From Amorphophallus konjac (Eukaryota > Streptophyta > Magnoliopsida > Alismatales > Araceae): a stretch of 64,000 nt of DNA. Within the stretch, counting starts at the first letter, position 1. Every line of letters starts with the position of its first letter. The position numbers and the translations under genes were made by a program. Below the pieces are notes generated by a model. That model searched no databases. It was not told where the DNA came from and worked only from the letters and a program-made list of their open reading frames with translations. This document shows, one piece after another, positions 44,901 to 57,299 of this stretch. The DNA lies in the NCBI GenBank assembly GCA_022559845.1, contig JAHNEJ010000082.1:1-64000 (forward strand), read 5' to 3'.

Positions 44901-46357
44901 TCGGGCCAATCGGCGACAGACCCGGGTGGCAGGCCGGAGTACCATTCAAAGGCAAGCCCGGTGAGTGTCGAGCCGAAGAACTTCAGGAGGTAGGCCTCAT
45001 CAGCAGCCAAGTCCCCCATGACGTTCACATAATAAGCAATGTGCTCCCTGGGGGACCCTTGCCCGTTGAACTTTTCGAACTTGGGTGGCTTGGTGACGCC
45101 GACCGGCAACTTCTTCGCAGCATGGTGAGCCGGGTAGGGCACCCGGTAGACGTCAAACGGCGTCTGATCCCCGTCACCTCCCTCAGCCAGTTTCATGTCT
45201 ATCATCTGTTCCAGCATCAACCGGCTAACTGTTGCCGGGTCGACCGGACTCGGATAAAAATGGGCGGGCTGCGCGCTCGGGGTGGCCAGCACGGTCGCCT
45301 GGGGGGCCATGAGGGACCCTTGGGAAAGTGAGGCCTGTGGCGGGGCCGGTGCGGTGCAGTGTGCCTGCTGCAGGGACGCGTCCCCGAGAGGGTTGAGGGC
45401 TGCTGGAAGGGCTGCTTCTGAAAATTGCCCCCTGTCCCTGGGCGCTTCGGGTAAAACCTCGGTCTGCCAGGACATCGGGGGCGGTGTGTTCCGTTCATTC
45501 AATTGCTTTTTAAGTGACTCAATTTCTTGCTGGAACCGCTGCATCATGAGCAGCATTGCAGGGTCAGCTGTGGGGAGACGGGGCATGCCCCCCGTCTCTT
45601 CGGCCGGGGCGTCCTCGGATGATGTAGAGGGTCCGCCGCTCGTGTCGCCGGTGGTGACCACGTTGGCCGTGAGGGCCGCAAGGGGCTCTTCAGGTAAAGT
45701 CCCTTCGGCGCCTGTGGGTGTCGCGCTGCCTGCCGCTCTCCCTCTTCTAGTAAGGGGTCCCGGCCTGGCGGCAAGTCTGGCCATTTCTTCCGGATCGGCA
45801 GGCAAGGCCCCATACCGACCGTGAACTCCTGCCATATTGCAGGTGAAGGTGTGCCATCTTTTGTTTCTCTTAGTCGCCTTCCTGGATGATTTCCCCGGGA
45901 ACACCAGCCTATCGAAGACCGATCGTCGGGGCGGCGCTTCCTCCCGAACAGGGGACTGGCGCTGCTCCTCCAAGCGGTTTCTCAATTCTGCGCTGGGTGT
46001 GGGCCGGGCTCCTTCTTCCTGGAAAGCGGAGGCCATTGCCCCCAGCAGTCTCTGGCGGCCGGCGGGGGTGCTACCCGGGCCTCGGAGGTAATTCCTCATG
46101 GCCTGCTCGATCCCTTCCCACTCCTGTCGGGAGAGCAGCCCGTGGTTGCATGTCAATGACAGCGGTCGACGGAGAGTAGGCCCTGGGTGCCGGGCGGGCG
46201 GCATTATGTCGGCGCCCGCGGTGACGGCGGTGAGCTTTCTCGGGCAGCACCGGGGTGACGGGTGCTGGTCGGCAAGCCGGGGTCGTGAGCTCGACCCTTT
46301 CATTTCTTCTAGCCCTCCTCGGGCGGAAAGTGCTAGGCCCCGCCTGGGCGGGTGCAA
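41896..46357 (-). pseudogene. Gag-protease of the large Tat element
   Basis: A 1261-codon frame (46357-42572). Residues 1-400 are a Pro/Ala-rich N-terminal region with a short coiled coil. Capsid (about 420-600): PPKFEKFNGQGSPREHIAYY, FEWYSGLPPGSVADW, FKERFYVAEREVTVAEL. The zinc-knuckle-like CLYHRVLGHTIEDC is near residue 710. A Lys-rich stretch (GKKKKKRRPRGKKKK, about 930) may be a nuclear localisation signal. Protease begins at GQPINRVLIDPGAAVNILP, with DPG in place of the usual D(S/T)G. A 1-nt loss near 42691 shifts into the 42683-42072 frame, which completes the domain (YKALLGRPWLHQNRVVPS). A C-run at 42211 and a TAA at 41896 break what follows. Confidence 0.88.
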
Positions 46358-47018
46358 TGGGTTGGGCCTCCTTGGGGACCCAGACCTGCTTTAGTTTGGC
46401 CGGCCTGTGAACCGGCGCAGCCTTCGGCGATGCGGCCACAGCAGTGGGCGTCACCTTCTCCTTCAACTTCTCCAGTCCTTGAAAGGAGTTATGGACTGGG
46501 ACAGTCGGGACGACACGGTCCGGTGTCACCCGGGACCTCTGCCCGTCCAGGCAGACTCGGAGGGCCCCGACAGTCATAGTCTTTCCAGAGTTGGAGGTGC
46601 GGCGCCCAGAGCTGGCGCTGGTGTTGCTCCTCCGGAGCCTTCTTCGGTAGGATGCCGACCCTTGGTGGGATGGGCCGGTGGTTTGGTGCACGTGGTGCAC
46701 GTTGCAGCTTAGCGTCGTTGCTGGGACGCCATTGTTGTTCTTGGCCACAGCTCGGCCGGTGGCAGCTTCAGTGGCCCCCGGAGCGAGAGCGTTGATCTGG
46801 GACTCCTGAGGCGCCTTCACCTCGAGGATGTTGGCAAAAGCCAACCCCAAGAAGTTGGGGAAGCCCACAGTGGGAGGGAAGCTCCCGAAGTTGAGGGGGA
46901 CCGCCAGGTATCCGCCTCGGACATGGTTCTCAACGACTTGAGGGCCGCAAGTGACAGCCATCGTCGGCACCATGATGCAATTTTCCTGCATTTGAGAAAG
47001 TAACGCAATTAGTATCAC
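46071..47018 (-). CDS. N-terminal extension or ORF1 upstream of gag
   Basis: Frame of 315 codons, rich in Pro, Ala, Arg and Thr, beginning within 60 bp of the PBS. Its end overlaps the gag frame by about 290 bp in another phase. From about 46160 the gag frame gives the more protein-like reading (LLSRQEWEGIEQAMRNYL). It could be the start of gag separated by a 1-nt error or frameshift, or an ORF1 as in Ogre elements. No domain is recognised. Confidence 0.5.
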   Translation of the reverse strand: MILIALLSQMQENCIMVPTMAVTCGPQVVENHVRGGYLAVPLNFGSFPPTVGFPNFLGLAFANILEVKAPQESQINALAPGATEAATGRAVAKNNNGVPATTLSCNVHHVHQTTGPSHQGSASYRRRLRRSNTSASSGRRTSNSGKTMTVGALRVCLDGQRSRVTPDRVVPTVPVHNSFQGLEKLKEKVTPTAVAASPKAAPVHRPAKLKQVWVPKEAQPIAPAQAGPSTFRPRRARRNERVELTTPACRPAPVTPVLPEKAHRRHRGRRHNAARPAPRAYSPSTAVIDMQPRAALPTGVGRDRAGHEELPPRPG

Positions 47019-47070
47019 AAGAAGGGGGCCGCAGGGCCCCTAATTCTGGCAAAGAGATGAAGGGTGGATG

Positions 47071-47089
47071 GGTCCCACCGGGCGTGCCA
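47071..47089 (-). promoter_or_regulatory. Primer binding site of the large Tat element
   Basis: Minus strand TGGCACGCCCGGTGGGACC, four bases inside the 5' LTR. It starts with the TGG that pairs with tRNA CCA. I could not assign the tRNA. The older element has a related site (TGGTGATCACGGTGGGAC). Confidence 0.8.
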
Positions 47090-48322
47090 GACTTGTGGAC
47101 GCACTAAAATTCGCTCGTTCAGGCGGCGGGTTTCGTCTATTGAGTGCGTGGGCGTGCCAGTCACCGGAGTGACAATTTATTCGAGCTCCGAAGAGCCCAT
47201 GGTGCGCTCGATCTAACGTCGTCAGACGATTGTGTGGTTCGTGTCGGGACCATATCTCGTCATGCCATAAAGGTCACGACGTCATTTACATCCCCCATAC
47301 GAGGGAATACCCTTGATTAATTGCCGAAATTAGGGGCCCTGCGGCCAAAAATAAATAATAATAACTGCACAAGAAGGGGACAGGAATAAATCACACTAAA
47401 GTCCACATCAGGATACGAGCCATTGGCCATGTCGGTCACTTGCGGGCCTTTTCATATTCGGACTCGGGTCCGTGATAGAAACGCGACGGAAACCGAGGTG
47501 GACCCGTTCAAATGTCTGCCGAACGCACGGCAATTTTAATGATGGCTTGGAAGGGATCCGGGGCGAGAAACGAATCCGGTCTGTTTGGAATGTCGGCCCG
47601 AGACCAGGTCGGGGCCTGGCCATATCAGGATGATTCCTAAGACTCGGGCCTGGCCTGAGAGGGCGGCATCACTGTTCCTTCTGCGTCGAGTCACGGAGAG
47701 GGGGGGCTGCAATGTAGACTTATTAATACCTTATAATGTTGTATCATTATTGTTCTTATTACCCCGTTGCTTGTTCCTTTTTCCGCATCTGTTCTGGGTG
47801 ATTTCCCTCGTCTTGCTCATTGCCATTATTGCCTTTTATTATTATTATTATTATTATTATTGCCACTCATTTCATTCATCATCATTCAATTTTTTTTTAT
47901 ACGGATATGTTCAGGTTTATTTATTCATCATGACTTTTATTAGTTTGTCGGTGCTGCCATTAGATGCCTATATGTACATATATATGTGTATTCATGTATT
48001 ATATATATATATATATTTTTATTATTATTTTTTTTTGGAGAGTTGACCCTTGGTGGGTTGAAAGAGGGGCTAAAAAAAAGGGGTGTACCGCTGAAGGAAG
48101 GTGGGCAGAAGAGTGTGCCGGCGAAGGGCTGGGGATGGGTGCCGCTGAAGGGCCAAAGGTGGTGTACCGGCGAAGGAAGGCGGAGGTGTGCCGGTGAAGG
48201 GCTGGAGCTGTGTGCCGCTAAAGGGCTTAAGGAGGGTGTACCGGTGGAGGCCTCAAGGTAGTGTATCGCTGGGGGGGGAGCCTGAAGAGTGTATCGGCGA
48301 AGAAAAAAAGGGGGGATAACAT

Positions 48323-49217
48323 AAAGTCTGTACATTCATCAGCCCCAAAGTTTGTACATTGTCTATCCAACCAGCATATCAAGTCTATACATCCTTCAGC
48401 TCAAAGTATGTACGTTGCCTATTGACTGCAGCTCACAGTCTGTACATTAGCTGCTCAAAGTCTGTACATTGGCCAATTCAAAGTCTATACATTGCCCTTT
48501 GGCTGCAGTTCAAAGTCTATACACTGTCCCTTGGCTGCAGTTCGAAGCCTGCACATTGGGCGACTCAAAGTCTATACATCGTTCATCGGCTGCATCTCAG
48601 AGTCTATACATTGTAGCTCAGAGTCTGTACATCGGCCAGCCCAAAGTCTGTACATCAGTCAGGCCAGAGTCTATACATCCTTCAGCTCAAAGTCTGTACA
48701 TTGGCCTATTGACTACAACTCAAAGTCTGTACATTGGCTGCTCAAAGTCTATACATTACATCTCAAAGTCTGTACATTCCAGCTCAAAGTCTGTACGTTG
48801 ACGCCCAAAGTCTGTACGCTGCAGCACAAAGTCTGTACGTTGCAGCATGAAGTCTGTACATTACAACATGAAGTCTATACATTGGCCACAAAGTCTATAC
48901 ACTGCAGCACAAAGTCTGTACATTGCAGCATGAAGTCTGCACATTCTAACATGAAGTCTATACATCGCCCATCCCAAAGTCTGTACACTGCAGCACAAAG
49001 TCTGTACGTCGCAGCATGAAGTCTATACATTGGTCAACCCAAAGTCTGTACGCTGCAGCACAAAGTCTATACGTTGCAGCATGAAGTCTGTACATTGGTC
49101 AACCCAAAGTCTGTACATTGCAGCACAAAGTCTGTACGTTGTCCCTTGGCTGCAGCTCGAAGTCTATACATTGCTTGTTGCTGTGTTTGTGCGTCAATCT
49201 GCCAAGTCTATACATTG
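48323..49217. repeat. AAGTCTRTACATT motif array, 5' LTR copy
   Basis: About 37 copies, matching the 14216-15110 array unit by unit, with a few substitutions, mostly in spacers or at the Y position of TGTAYAGACTT. Confidence 0.93.
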
Positions 49218-50837
49218 GGTTCCACTGAGACGGTGGATGAGGGTGTACCGGCGAAGAGAGAGAGGCAATGGGGGGGAGTGTGCCGCTGAACGGCCAGGAG
49301 TGTGTGTCGTTGAAGGGCTGTTGGAGTGTGCCGCTGACGACGGGCAGTGTGTACCGCTGAAGGCTTTCTGGAGTGTGCCATTGGAGGTTGGGAAGGGTGT
49401 ACCGTTGGAGGCTAAGGATGGATGTTCCACTGAAGGCGGTTTGGGGTTGGAAATGTCAAGGGGGGGATCCACTCTCCCTCTGTTTCTCTTAAGGCTTTTC
49501 TTTTCTTCTTTTCTTGATTCTCAGGTGGCTTTATGCAAATTTTCTTTCCTCCTTATTTTGCCCAGCCTTCTCCCACGGGTCTGACAACTGGTGTATCAAG
49601 TTGTTAATTGGTTCAGTTCTTCTCATGCCATTGACAGTGTTTTGCTTAGTTAGAGAGCTTCACCATTACTAGTTCCATTCGTTTGTTGCTTCCTTTTACC
49701 CTTTTAATGTGTTTATTATTTTCTAACAAAAATTTGGCAGCATCTCCCCTCGACCCGAGCGTAAGGGAGATACAGGGAACGCGCCCACATGGAGTGGCGG
49801 AACCCGACAACTGGAGGTGGGCGCCCGGAGGCGGCAACACCTTTATAGAACCTCGGCAAACACGAAGAAAACGATGAACGAGAGGCTTCTAATGCTGGAC
49901 AGGGTAGACGGGGGTTTGGCCAAGGCGTACCGGCCAAGGACGAGCATAGGGTGTGCCGGGCTAGGAAGGCTAAGGGCGTACAGTTGAGGCACAAAAGGGG
50001 GAGGTGTACCGCTGAGGGCTATTATGGGATGTGCCAGCCAAGGGCCGAAAAAGTGTGCCACTGATGGCCGCTATAGGGTGTAGCGGCCAAGGGTTGAGAG
50101 GGCGTACCGGTGAAGGCCCCTAAAGCAAGGCGTACCGGCGAAGACCGCTAAGGCCATGCCGGGGAGGAAGACTCAGGATGGGCTGCTGAGAAGGAGGGTT
50201 AAGGGCCAAGAGTGGGCCACTGGTGACTGGGTGTTCCGGAAGAGGAGGAGGGTTTCTCTCCCGCCGAGCAGATGGGCACAACTGATGGCCTTAGAAGAGG
50301 GCAAAGAACCCATGAGACCAAGGATCACACGGGAGCAATCACATCGCTACGGAGACTCCAAAAACACCGGAGAAAAGGAGAAATGGAGGAGAAAAAGAAC
50401 GAACAACACATCATACACCATGAAAACTGGCGTAAACCAACAGAAATAACGGAGAAACCCAAGGAGGGTGATTTTCATCCATGGAGAGCAAGGGGCCGTG
50501 GCCCTATACACACATGACAAAAGGTGCCCAAGCCGCGGCTATAGACAAGGAAGGAACCCAAAGAAAGAAAGAACGGAAAGGGGAAGGACAGAGCACAAAA
50601 GAGGAGGAGGTGTTGGGGATCGAAGCAGGGACAATCGTCCACTACCCTTTCCCCCACCTTCCCCCACTACATCAAGCTCTCTCTCTCTTACTCTCGCTCC
50701 TGCCCGGTGGTCGTCGGAGGGGACTCACGCCGGAGCTCTTCTTCTTCTCTTCTCTTCTCTCTTCTCTTCCTCTCTTGCGTGTGTGCCTTCCGTCTGTCTG
50801 TCCCCCCCTCCCCCCTTTTTTCTTGGAATGGGAGTGC

Positions 50838-50844
50838 CTTTATA
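50838..50844 (-). promoter_or_regulatory. TATA-like element in the 5' LTR
   Basis: Minus strand GGGAGTATAAAGGCACTCCC, with flanks forming a small inverted repeat. Other candidates are at about 49842 (CTATAAAGG) and in the AT tract near 48000. Which one is used cannot be told from the sequence. Confidence 0.35.
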
Positions 50845-51791
50845 CTCCCAGCAGCGGGAGCCTTCGAGCACGGCCATCGGAGGCGGGAAGTGGCTCGTGA
50901 TGATGGGGTTTGACTCCCCCTGTCCTGGCTGCCAGGGGAGTAGCCCGCGTGGCCCAACCGTTGGCTGATACCTCAGAGAGCTTACTGCGCGCCAAGGATG
51001 CATAGGGCATGGGCACCACGTCGTCTGGCCGTTGAAAAGACTTCACGCTGTGCCGCTGGTGCGATGAACAAGTGTGCCGTAGGAGGGCCAAAAGGGCGTG
51101 TCGTTGAACGCTGCTAAAGCGTGCCGTGGGAGGCCCACAGAAGTGTACCGTTAGAAGCCCCTGGGGGCGTGCCGCTGAGGGCCTAAAGGGCTGTGCCGCT
51201 GGGTAGGGCGGAGGGTGTGCCGCTGAGGGCCTATGATCGCGTGCCGCTGAAGCCCCCCAAGGGGGTGTGCCGCTGAAGACCAAAGGGGTTGTGCCGCTGA
51301 ACAGCTCGAGGGCGTACCGCTGAGGCCCATTGGGGTGTGCCACTGAAGGCCTGCGAGGGGCGTGCCGCTGAAGCCTCCTGAGGGCGTGCCGCTGGAGACC
51401 CCCTGGGGGTGTACCGTTGAAGCCCTCCCTGGGGGTGTGCCGCCTGGGGGCTTGGGTGTGCCGCTGAAGGGCTCCCATGGGCGTACCGCTGGAGAGGGGC
51501 CAGGGGCGTGCCGCTGAAGGGCCTTGGGCGTACCGTCGAACGGCTAAATGGGCAATTTTGAGCCCGTTGTGAGCACGAGTTGTGGCCCGTTTGATTTTCT
51601 TCGAGACCCATGGATTGTGGGGCTCTTGGTGGTTGGTTTCTATTCATTGTCGTGACTCCGGAGATGGCTTCATGGCAGTGAGGACATTTGGGGGATCCGG
51701 ATGACCAGTCTCTCCGGGGCTTCTTCACCCGGTGCCGTCGTTGATGCCAGGCCGAGCATGATATCTCGGTGTGCAATTTTTGGTGTCCACA

Positions 51792-51796
51792 CTTGG
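51792..51796. repeat. Target-site duplication CTTGG (right)
   Basis: Identical to 12958-12962. The interrupted older element continues from 51797. Confidence 0.95.
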
Positions 51797-52399
51797 TTGA
51801 CTCTAAATGTAATCACTCCTTCACTTATGTAATCCTAGACACGGGGTAGGAAAGGTACAACCGGCCCGGTGTCCGTGAGGGAATCCACGGCTCACGGGGA
51901 CTTATGGAGGTCCCGGATGTGTTTTCCTGGTCGGCCCCAAGGAATATGGAGACGAGAGGTCCACGCACCAAGGTAGGAGAATGTAATATAATATATGAAA
52001 ATATGCATGAACCTATGTGCACCGGGGTGCATGCAAATTCTAGCCTAAAATCTAGCAATCAAATATGCACACAATGATATGAATATGTGAACCAACCAAG
52101 GAGGAGACCGAATAGCACCCAAGCATGAAAATCACAGCAAAAACTGCGGAAGTAAACTACACCTCGGGGTGCGTACCTATCTGGAGTATGTGACGGTCTA
52201 GACTACATGCGTCAGAGGAGTGTGACGGTCTAAGACCGGGCCGTCACAGTAATGTAACGCATTCACAGGAGACCGTCAGAGGAGCCAGAGAACCAGAAAC
52301 AGCAGAGAAATAGAGAGAAAATCTGGGGAAAAACCAGAGCAATAAGGGCAAACAAGGGGAGCAGGTTTAACAGAGATTCAAAGCACGATTGGCACTAGA
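51797..52399 (-). other. Leader of the older element, right part
   Basis: Untranslated. It includes TGACGGTC and CCGTCACA elements (52190-52255) of the same kind as in the adjoining LTR. It joins 12957 across the insertion. Confidence 0.65.
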
Positions 52400-52418
52400 T
52401 GTCCCACCGTGATCACCA
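52400..52418 (-). promoter_or_regulatory. Primer binding site of the older element
   Basis: Minus strand TGGTGATCACGGTGGGACAT, seven bases inside an LTR edge. It resembles the PBS at 47071 in its second half. The tRNA is not assigned. Confidence 0.6.
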
Positions 52419-52425
52419 AAAAAAC

Positions 52426-55400
52426 TGTTGGTTTTAATGTGTCCCTTCTTTTGCAAGATGGGCTATGATGCCAACTATGAAAGTATGAGCCAAGTAATGA
52501 AATCAATCAACCTATGGACATGTGAATCATGAACCTAGGCAACCAACACAAGCTCTAGCATGGGCATGCTATCTCAATCAAGACTAAGCAAAGCAAAGAA
52601 AGAAAAAAACACACGCCGGAGCGTGGAATAAGGAATAAAGGAAAACACACCGTATAGGTGGAATAAACAAAGTAAAGAAGAGATATGATGAAAGAGAAAG
52701 CTAATGCCCAAACTAAGGAAAGATGTGATCGCCACCAAGGTAGAAATAAGTCAAAGACCTGATAAATACCTTAGAATAGGAGGATGATGCACCCGCCCAC
52801 AGGAGAGAGAAAACAACCAGGAAACTGCAGCTCCGTCAGATGTAACGGTCGAAGGAAGATGCGCCACAGAAAGTGTGACTGTCTTACGATAGACCGCTAC
52901 AATACTCTAACGCGCCTGTTCCAGACCGTCAAAGCTTCTGCAGAATAAGAAGTTGGGAATCTTTTGATCTCCAAACTTTCCAGTCGACCAGAGAGCTTGG
53001 GCCTCGTGATATGGACTCTGTAAATGATGTGACACCACCTTGGGGTGATGACCACAAGACAATATGACCCTTGGACCTAAGGTTGCAAGCAAGCAAATTG
53101 GCGATGATACCACTCGAGCGGCTCACTCGCTTGGTGCACACTTGTGCCCGTGGGCAACTAAACGATAATGGAGAGGGTCCGGGGTGGGACAATGATGCTC
53201 CGGTGCTTGGCAAGCTTGGGGAGAACCCCAATTGGGCCAGGGATGTCCACTCACGGGCGGTCGTCACACCATGGGTGTGGGTTGAAATGGCTCGCTCACA
53301 ACTCGCCCGTGATGGACACTCACGTGTTCGGCAATTTGGGCCGGGCCCTCACTCTCCGTCCGATGCAGCAAAGCAAGAATACTAAGCTAAGCAAGTGATA
53401 TTGACCAGCAAGAAAAGGGGGACCGAGGCTCACCTAGCCGGCGTAAAGACGCCAACTCCGGCCGAAGACGGGGGCGAGCGGGGAGGGAAGGGTTTGCGCC
53501 CGCAAGCCACGTCGGTGTCGCTTCAAATCTGTGAAAATATTATTACATGAACTACACCTCTCGCAGGAGGGGGGCTCTTGGGGTGGGGGTTAGACTTATT
53601 ACAACCAAGATTACCTCCACGCAGGGAGGGGCCTTCAGCCGGCCAAGCGGGGTGGGGAAATTATGAAGAGAACGCCGACTCTCCAAGCTTCGCCGGTTCT
53701 GCCACTCTTCAGTTTTGCTGAACAGGTTATCAATGAAGATGATGCCACGGACTCAACCGAGCTCAAAATTTGATGAAACCGGTGCCAAAAGCTCCCCAGC
53801 TGGCCAAGGATGATGCTTGAATTTTTTGAGAAGCTCTGGAACTCGGGGCTGATCGGACCGGCGACTGGAGCAGGACAGCAACACTCTGCCTCTGACTGAT
53901 GTAGAACTAATACAGTGGATTGCAGAAGGCACTGCGGTCGCTCCCAAACTCCAAATCGAACGAAACTGGCGGTGACGCGATCGTGGTCGGAGTAGCTTCG
54001 AGCAGAAATTGACGGGGCCACAATCCGAGGTCGGAGAGGAGAATGGTGGCCGGAGAAGTGAAGACAGGTCGAACCTGGACCTGCATGGGGCAGACTACAC
54101 ACTCCGGCGAAGAAATTCATAACAAATAGCTCGGGTTGGTGATTGGCGTCGTTCCTTATGCTACTGATGGAGGACTAGATGAAGAAGAATTTTGTAGAAG
54201 GAAGCGTGATCGAATTCCTCCAAGGTTGGCCGCTGAACAGCTTCCAAGATCGCTCTGGCCTTCAGTCCGGGACAGATTGCGCAGTCGTTGAAGATGATAT
54301 TCCTCCGGACAGCTCCGAACTCGGATGCTGGCAGGAGTACCACCGTTGGAAAGAAGATTTGGAGACGATTCCAGCAATATAGGATATGCCACCGGGAGCC
54401 TTCAGGGGAAGTCGTGGCTGCTACTGCAAATCACTGCTTTTCTGAAACCTGCAACAGGGACAGAATAGGTGGAGGAGAGGGTGTGGGGAAGGGCATGAAC
54501 AAGGGGTTATTTGGTGGATGGGGAAGGGGGGGTGTGGCCTTGGGTGGTTAGGGAGGTGGGGAGATGAAAGGGCACAGCCCAAGGGAGAGGGAAATTCAAA
54601 ATTTGGCCTAGGGAAGGGCTCTTTCAGTCTTGGGGAGAGGGAGGGTTACTTGGGAGAGTGGAAAGGTGCCTAGGAGAAGGGGTTTCCACCTGGGAGTTGG
54701 AGGGGGAATTGAATGAGTGCATGGGGAAGGGGAAGGGGCCTTAATGAGGGGTGAATGGGGAGGAGAGAGAATGAATTTCGAAATTGGGGTGGGGAGGAGA
54801 GAGAGAGGGGGCACAACCCACTTAGAGAGAGTGATAGTAAGAGAGAGAGAGAGGGAGATATTGAGAGGGAACTAGAAGGTGTGGAAATTTTCTGGATTCA
54901 ATATTCAAGCATAATTGTTACAAATGAGAGAGGGGTGGGGCTATTTATAGACCCCACACTTTTCCTAAGACCAAACTGACCCTGACAAACTAACTAATGA
55001 CCAAACAGTCCAAGGGAGGGGCGCCCCTGGGCCTAGCCCAATGAATTGGGCCCATTAACCTATCAAACCAACATAATGACTTCAAGACTTAGGAAAATGA
55101 CTTTCTAACCTAGGTACATGACTCAATAAAGGGAAAATTACATGTTTAAGACTCAAATAAAAATAAGAAAATTACATGACTCGACTCACAAACACAAGAG
55201 GAACATAATGGCGTACACCGACGATCAATCCGAGCTTCAGAAAATGTGGAGGGGCAAGGGATGTCCTCATCAATAAACCTGCAAGAGAGTGTAGAACACA
55301 AGAAAAACAACCCATATTAGCCCTTAGACAAAGTAGTATCAATAAATCTAAGAAATTTAAGAACATGCAAAAGGAAAGGGAAATACCGGAGAGGTTAGTT

Positions 55401-56423
55401 TTTTAACCCCTCTGGGACGTTTTAAAAGATGGGAGGATGTTTTGAATGAATGCAGCAAGTGTAAGAACATGGGAGATGGAGAGGGACAATGCTATGATGT
55501 TTGAAAGGGAGAAAAGACACTAAGATGACAACTTGACTGAACTAAACCCTTAGAAACGATACTCCCTGAACTTTGGAAGTTGATGGACGTGGGAAGCAGC
55601 TCTCCTTGGTTGGTTCTGGCTCTAGGATGTGGCAGCACTTCGACGCAAACTCCAGATGTCTCCCCCTCAAGCCATGAAGTCAAGGGTTCTATTTATAGAC
55701 CCTCAAAGTTTAGGTTCGAATTAAGAGGATAATGACTAGAATTTTATCGAAAACTTGGATAAATCTTGAAGATAATACTCCCCAGAGTCCACAGAATCAA
55801 ACGAAAGCTTCTTAGGATGAGTATCGAGAGAGAAACCCTCAAACCAAACTCTTAGTCCGATCACGGAATAGCAGAGCAAATGCTAGGCTTGTCAGGACTC
55901 TCTGTTGGATGTAACGGCCGCTCGATAGATCGCCACACTAATGTAACGCTCCAGTATTTGACCGTCACACAACCCTATCCACTATAAGATAAGATCAACG
56001 GGAGAAGTTTGCGAACGTTGGACTCTTCAAGAAGGTAACGGTCAAGGGTAGATGCGTCACAACCAATGTAACGGCTGCACGATAAACCGTCACACCCAAC
56101 GGATAGGCAAAAGATAAGCTTGAAAGGAAGCCTTTAAACTTAAGGACTCTGGAAGGATGTAACGCACCATGGTAGATGCGTTAGAGAACTGTAATGCCCC
56201 ATCAAAGGACCGTTAGAGATAATAGAGTGCAAAATGAAATGAGAGTTTGCTAAGCTTCGTCCAGCGGAAAGGGATAAGGAACCAGACCCAACCAAGGAGA
56301 TATGACTCATGAAATGGACCTCAATTTGACCAAGAAGGCCCAATAAAGGTGAACAACTCGGAGCATCATATAGAATGAACAAGGAGATGACCCAACTTAT
56401 TGGTCATAAAACGGGTGTCAACA
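52426..56423 (-). mobile_element. 5' LTR of the older Ogre/Tat-like element (~4.0 kb)
   Basis: Starts TGTTGGTTTTAATG and ends GTGTCAACA, so the ends are TGTTG...CAACA. PBS and leader lie to the left, and CACTA-like sequence lies to the right. Two TATA boxes, minus strand GTCTATAAATAG, lie at 54941-54949 and 55689-55698. Blocks of TGTAACGGTC...CCGTCACA lie at 52839-52930 and 55911-56215. The region 53400-54170 is GC-rich, with minus frames of up to 161 codons that match nothing I know. The partner LTR is not in the window. Confidence 0.65.
55911..56215. repeat. TGTAACG / CGTCACA motif blocks
   Basis: Three blocks of about 60-65 bp at 55911, 56033 and 56157. Each has TGTAACGG, then TAGATGCGTCACA or similar, then TGTAACG, then CCGTCACA. 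The motif pairs are inverted relative to each other (GTAACGG against CCGTYAC). A fourth block lies at 52839-52930 and a variant in the leader at 52185-52262. Confidence 0.7.
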
Positions 56424-56935
56424 GCGGGATTTCAGACGGCCAGCTTCCGTCTGAAATCCGTCTGAAATTCCGTCTGAACTCCGTTTTGTAACGGATTTCG
56501 GATGAATTTCGGACGGAAAGATGCCGTCTCATATTTTTGGTTACAAATTTCGGACAGATTAGTATATGTCTCAAATTCCGTCTTAAATTTCACACGGAAT
56601 CAATTCCGTGTCAAATCCCGTCTGTAAATACAAGTTTAGAACATATTAATATCAGTCACAAACACCGTCTGAAATTTGACACGAAAACTTTTTCGTCTTA
56701 AATACTGTCTGAAATCAGTCCGCCTGAAATTTCACACGGAAAATATTCCGTGTGAGACACCGTATGCAATTATCCGTCTGAAATTCCATTCCAATATCTG
56801 TCTTAAATTTCAGACGAACTTTTCAGACGCATACGCTATAATCCGTCGCATACGCTATAATACAAAATTATGTCCATCTGAAAATTCACACATATCCGTC
56901 TGAAAATCCGTCCGGAAAAACTTTCATTAATTTTT
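56424..56935. repeat. CACTA subterminal repeats
   Basis: More than 20 copies of a 9-10 bp unit, TTTCAGACGG or TTTCACACGG, in both orientations (CCGTCTGAAAT). This is the known architecture of CACTA ends, where the element's DNA-binding protein attaches. Confidence 0.85.
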
Positions 56936-57044
56936 TAAAAAAATATAAAATTGTTTTAAAAAAACCTGTTAAAATTCAAATTAATGACTAAAAACAAAAC
57001 ACATAAATAAGAAACTCAACATTCATAGATAAAAAAATATGCTG

Positions 57045-57126
57045 ATCAAATATCCTCCTCCACATCATCCATATGCTCGTCCCTGCCCTGCTCATCTCCT
57101 CTGTCGCTGCCCGTAGAAGGATCCTC
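57045..57126 (-). pseudogene. Last exon of the CACTA Transposase_24 gene
   Basis: Acidic C-terminus (DEQGRDEHMDDVEEDI) ending in TGA at 57045, after acceptor AACGTAG. It is separated from the previous exon by an intron of about 1.9 kb that contains the 179-bp array. Confidence 0.55.
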
Positions 57127-57299
57127 CTACGTTAACAAAATAATAACATTCTTTCATAGATAAAAAAATTAGTGCGGAGATAAATTAGATATTTTATTAC
57201 ATTGGATAAATTGAAATCAAACATAATATCAAATCGATAACTGCATAGATTTTATAGACCCCACGCGCCTAGCTGTCATCAGTAATTTAAAATATTTAC

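Larger units (their letters stand above)
47094..51791 (-). mobile_element. 5' LTR of the large Tat element (4698 bp)
   Basis: Starts TGTGGACGC and ends GTCCACA. It is collinear with 12963-17679. Arrays: AAGTCTRTACATT at 48323-49217, GTGTRCCG-type clusters at 48081-48303, 49225-49420, 49920-50160 and 51046-51540. A minus-strand AT-rich TATA candidate lies at 47998-48020. If that is the promoter, the motif array lies upstream of it in U3. Confidence 0.95.

Noticed and set aside
42747..46394. Numerous plus-strand frames opposite gag (for example 44747-45331)
   Set aside because: They are shadows of the long minus-strand gag frame in GC-rich DNA.
56424..56935. MITE or foldback element
   Set aside because: The short repeats in both orientations together with a Transposase_24 gene 3 kb away point to a CACTA terminus.
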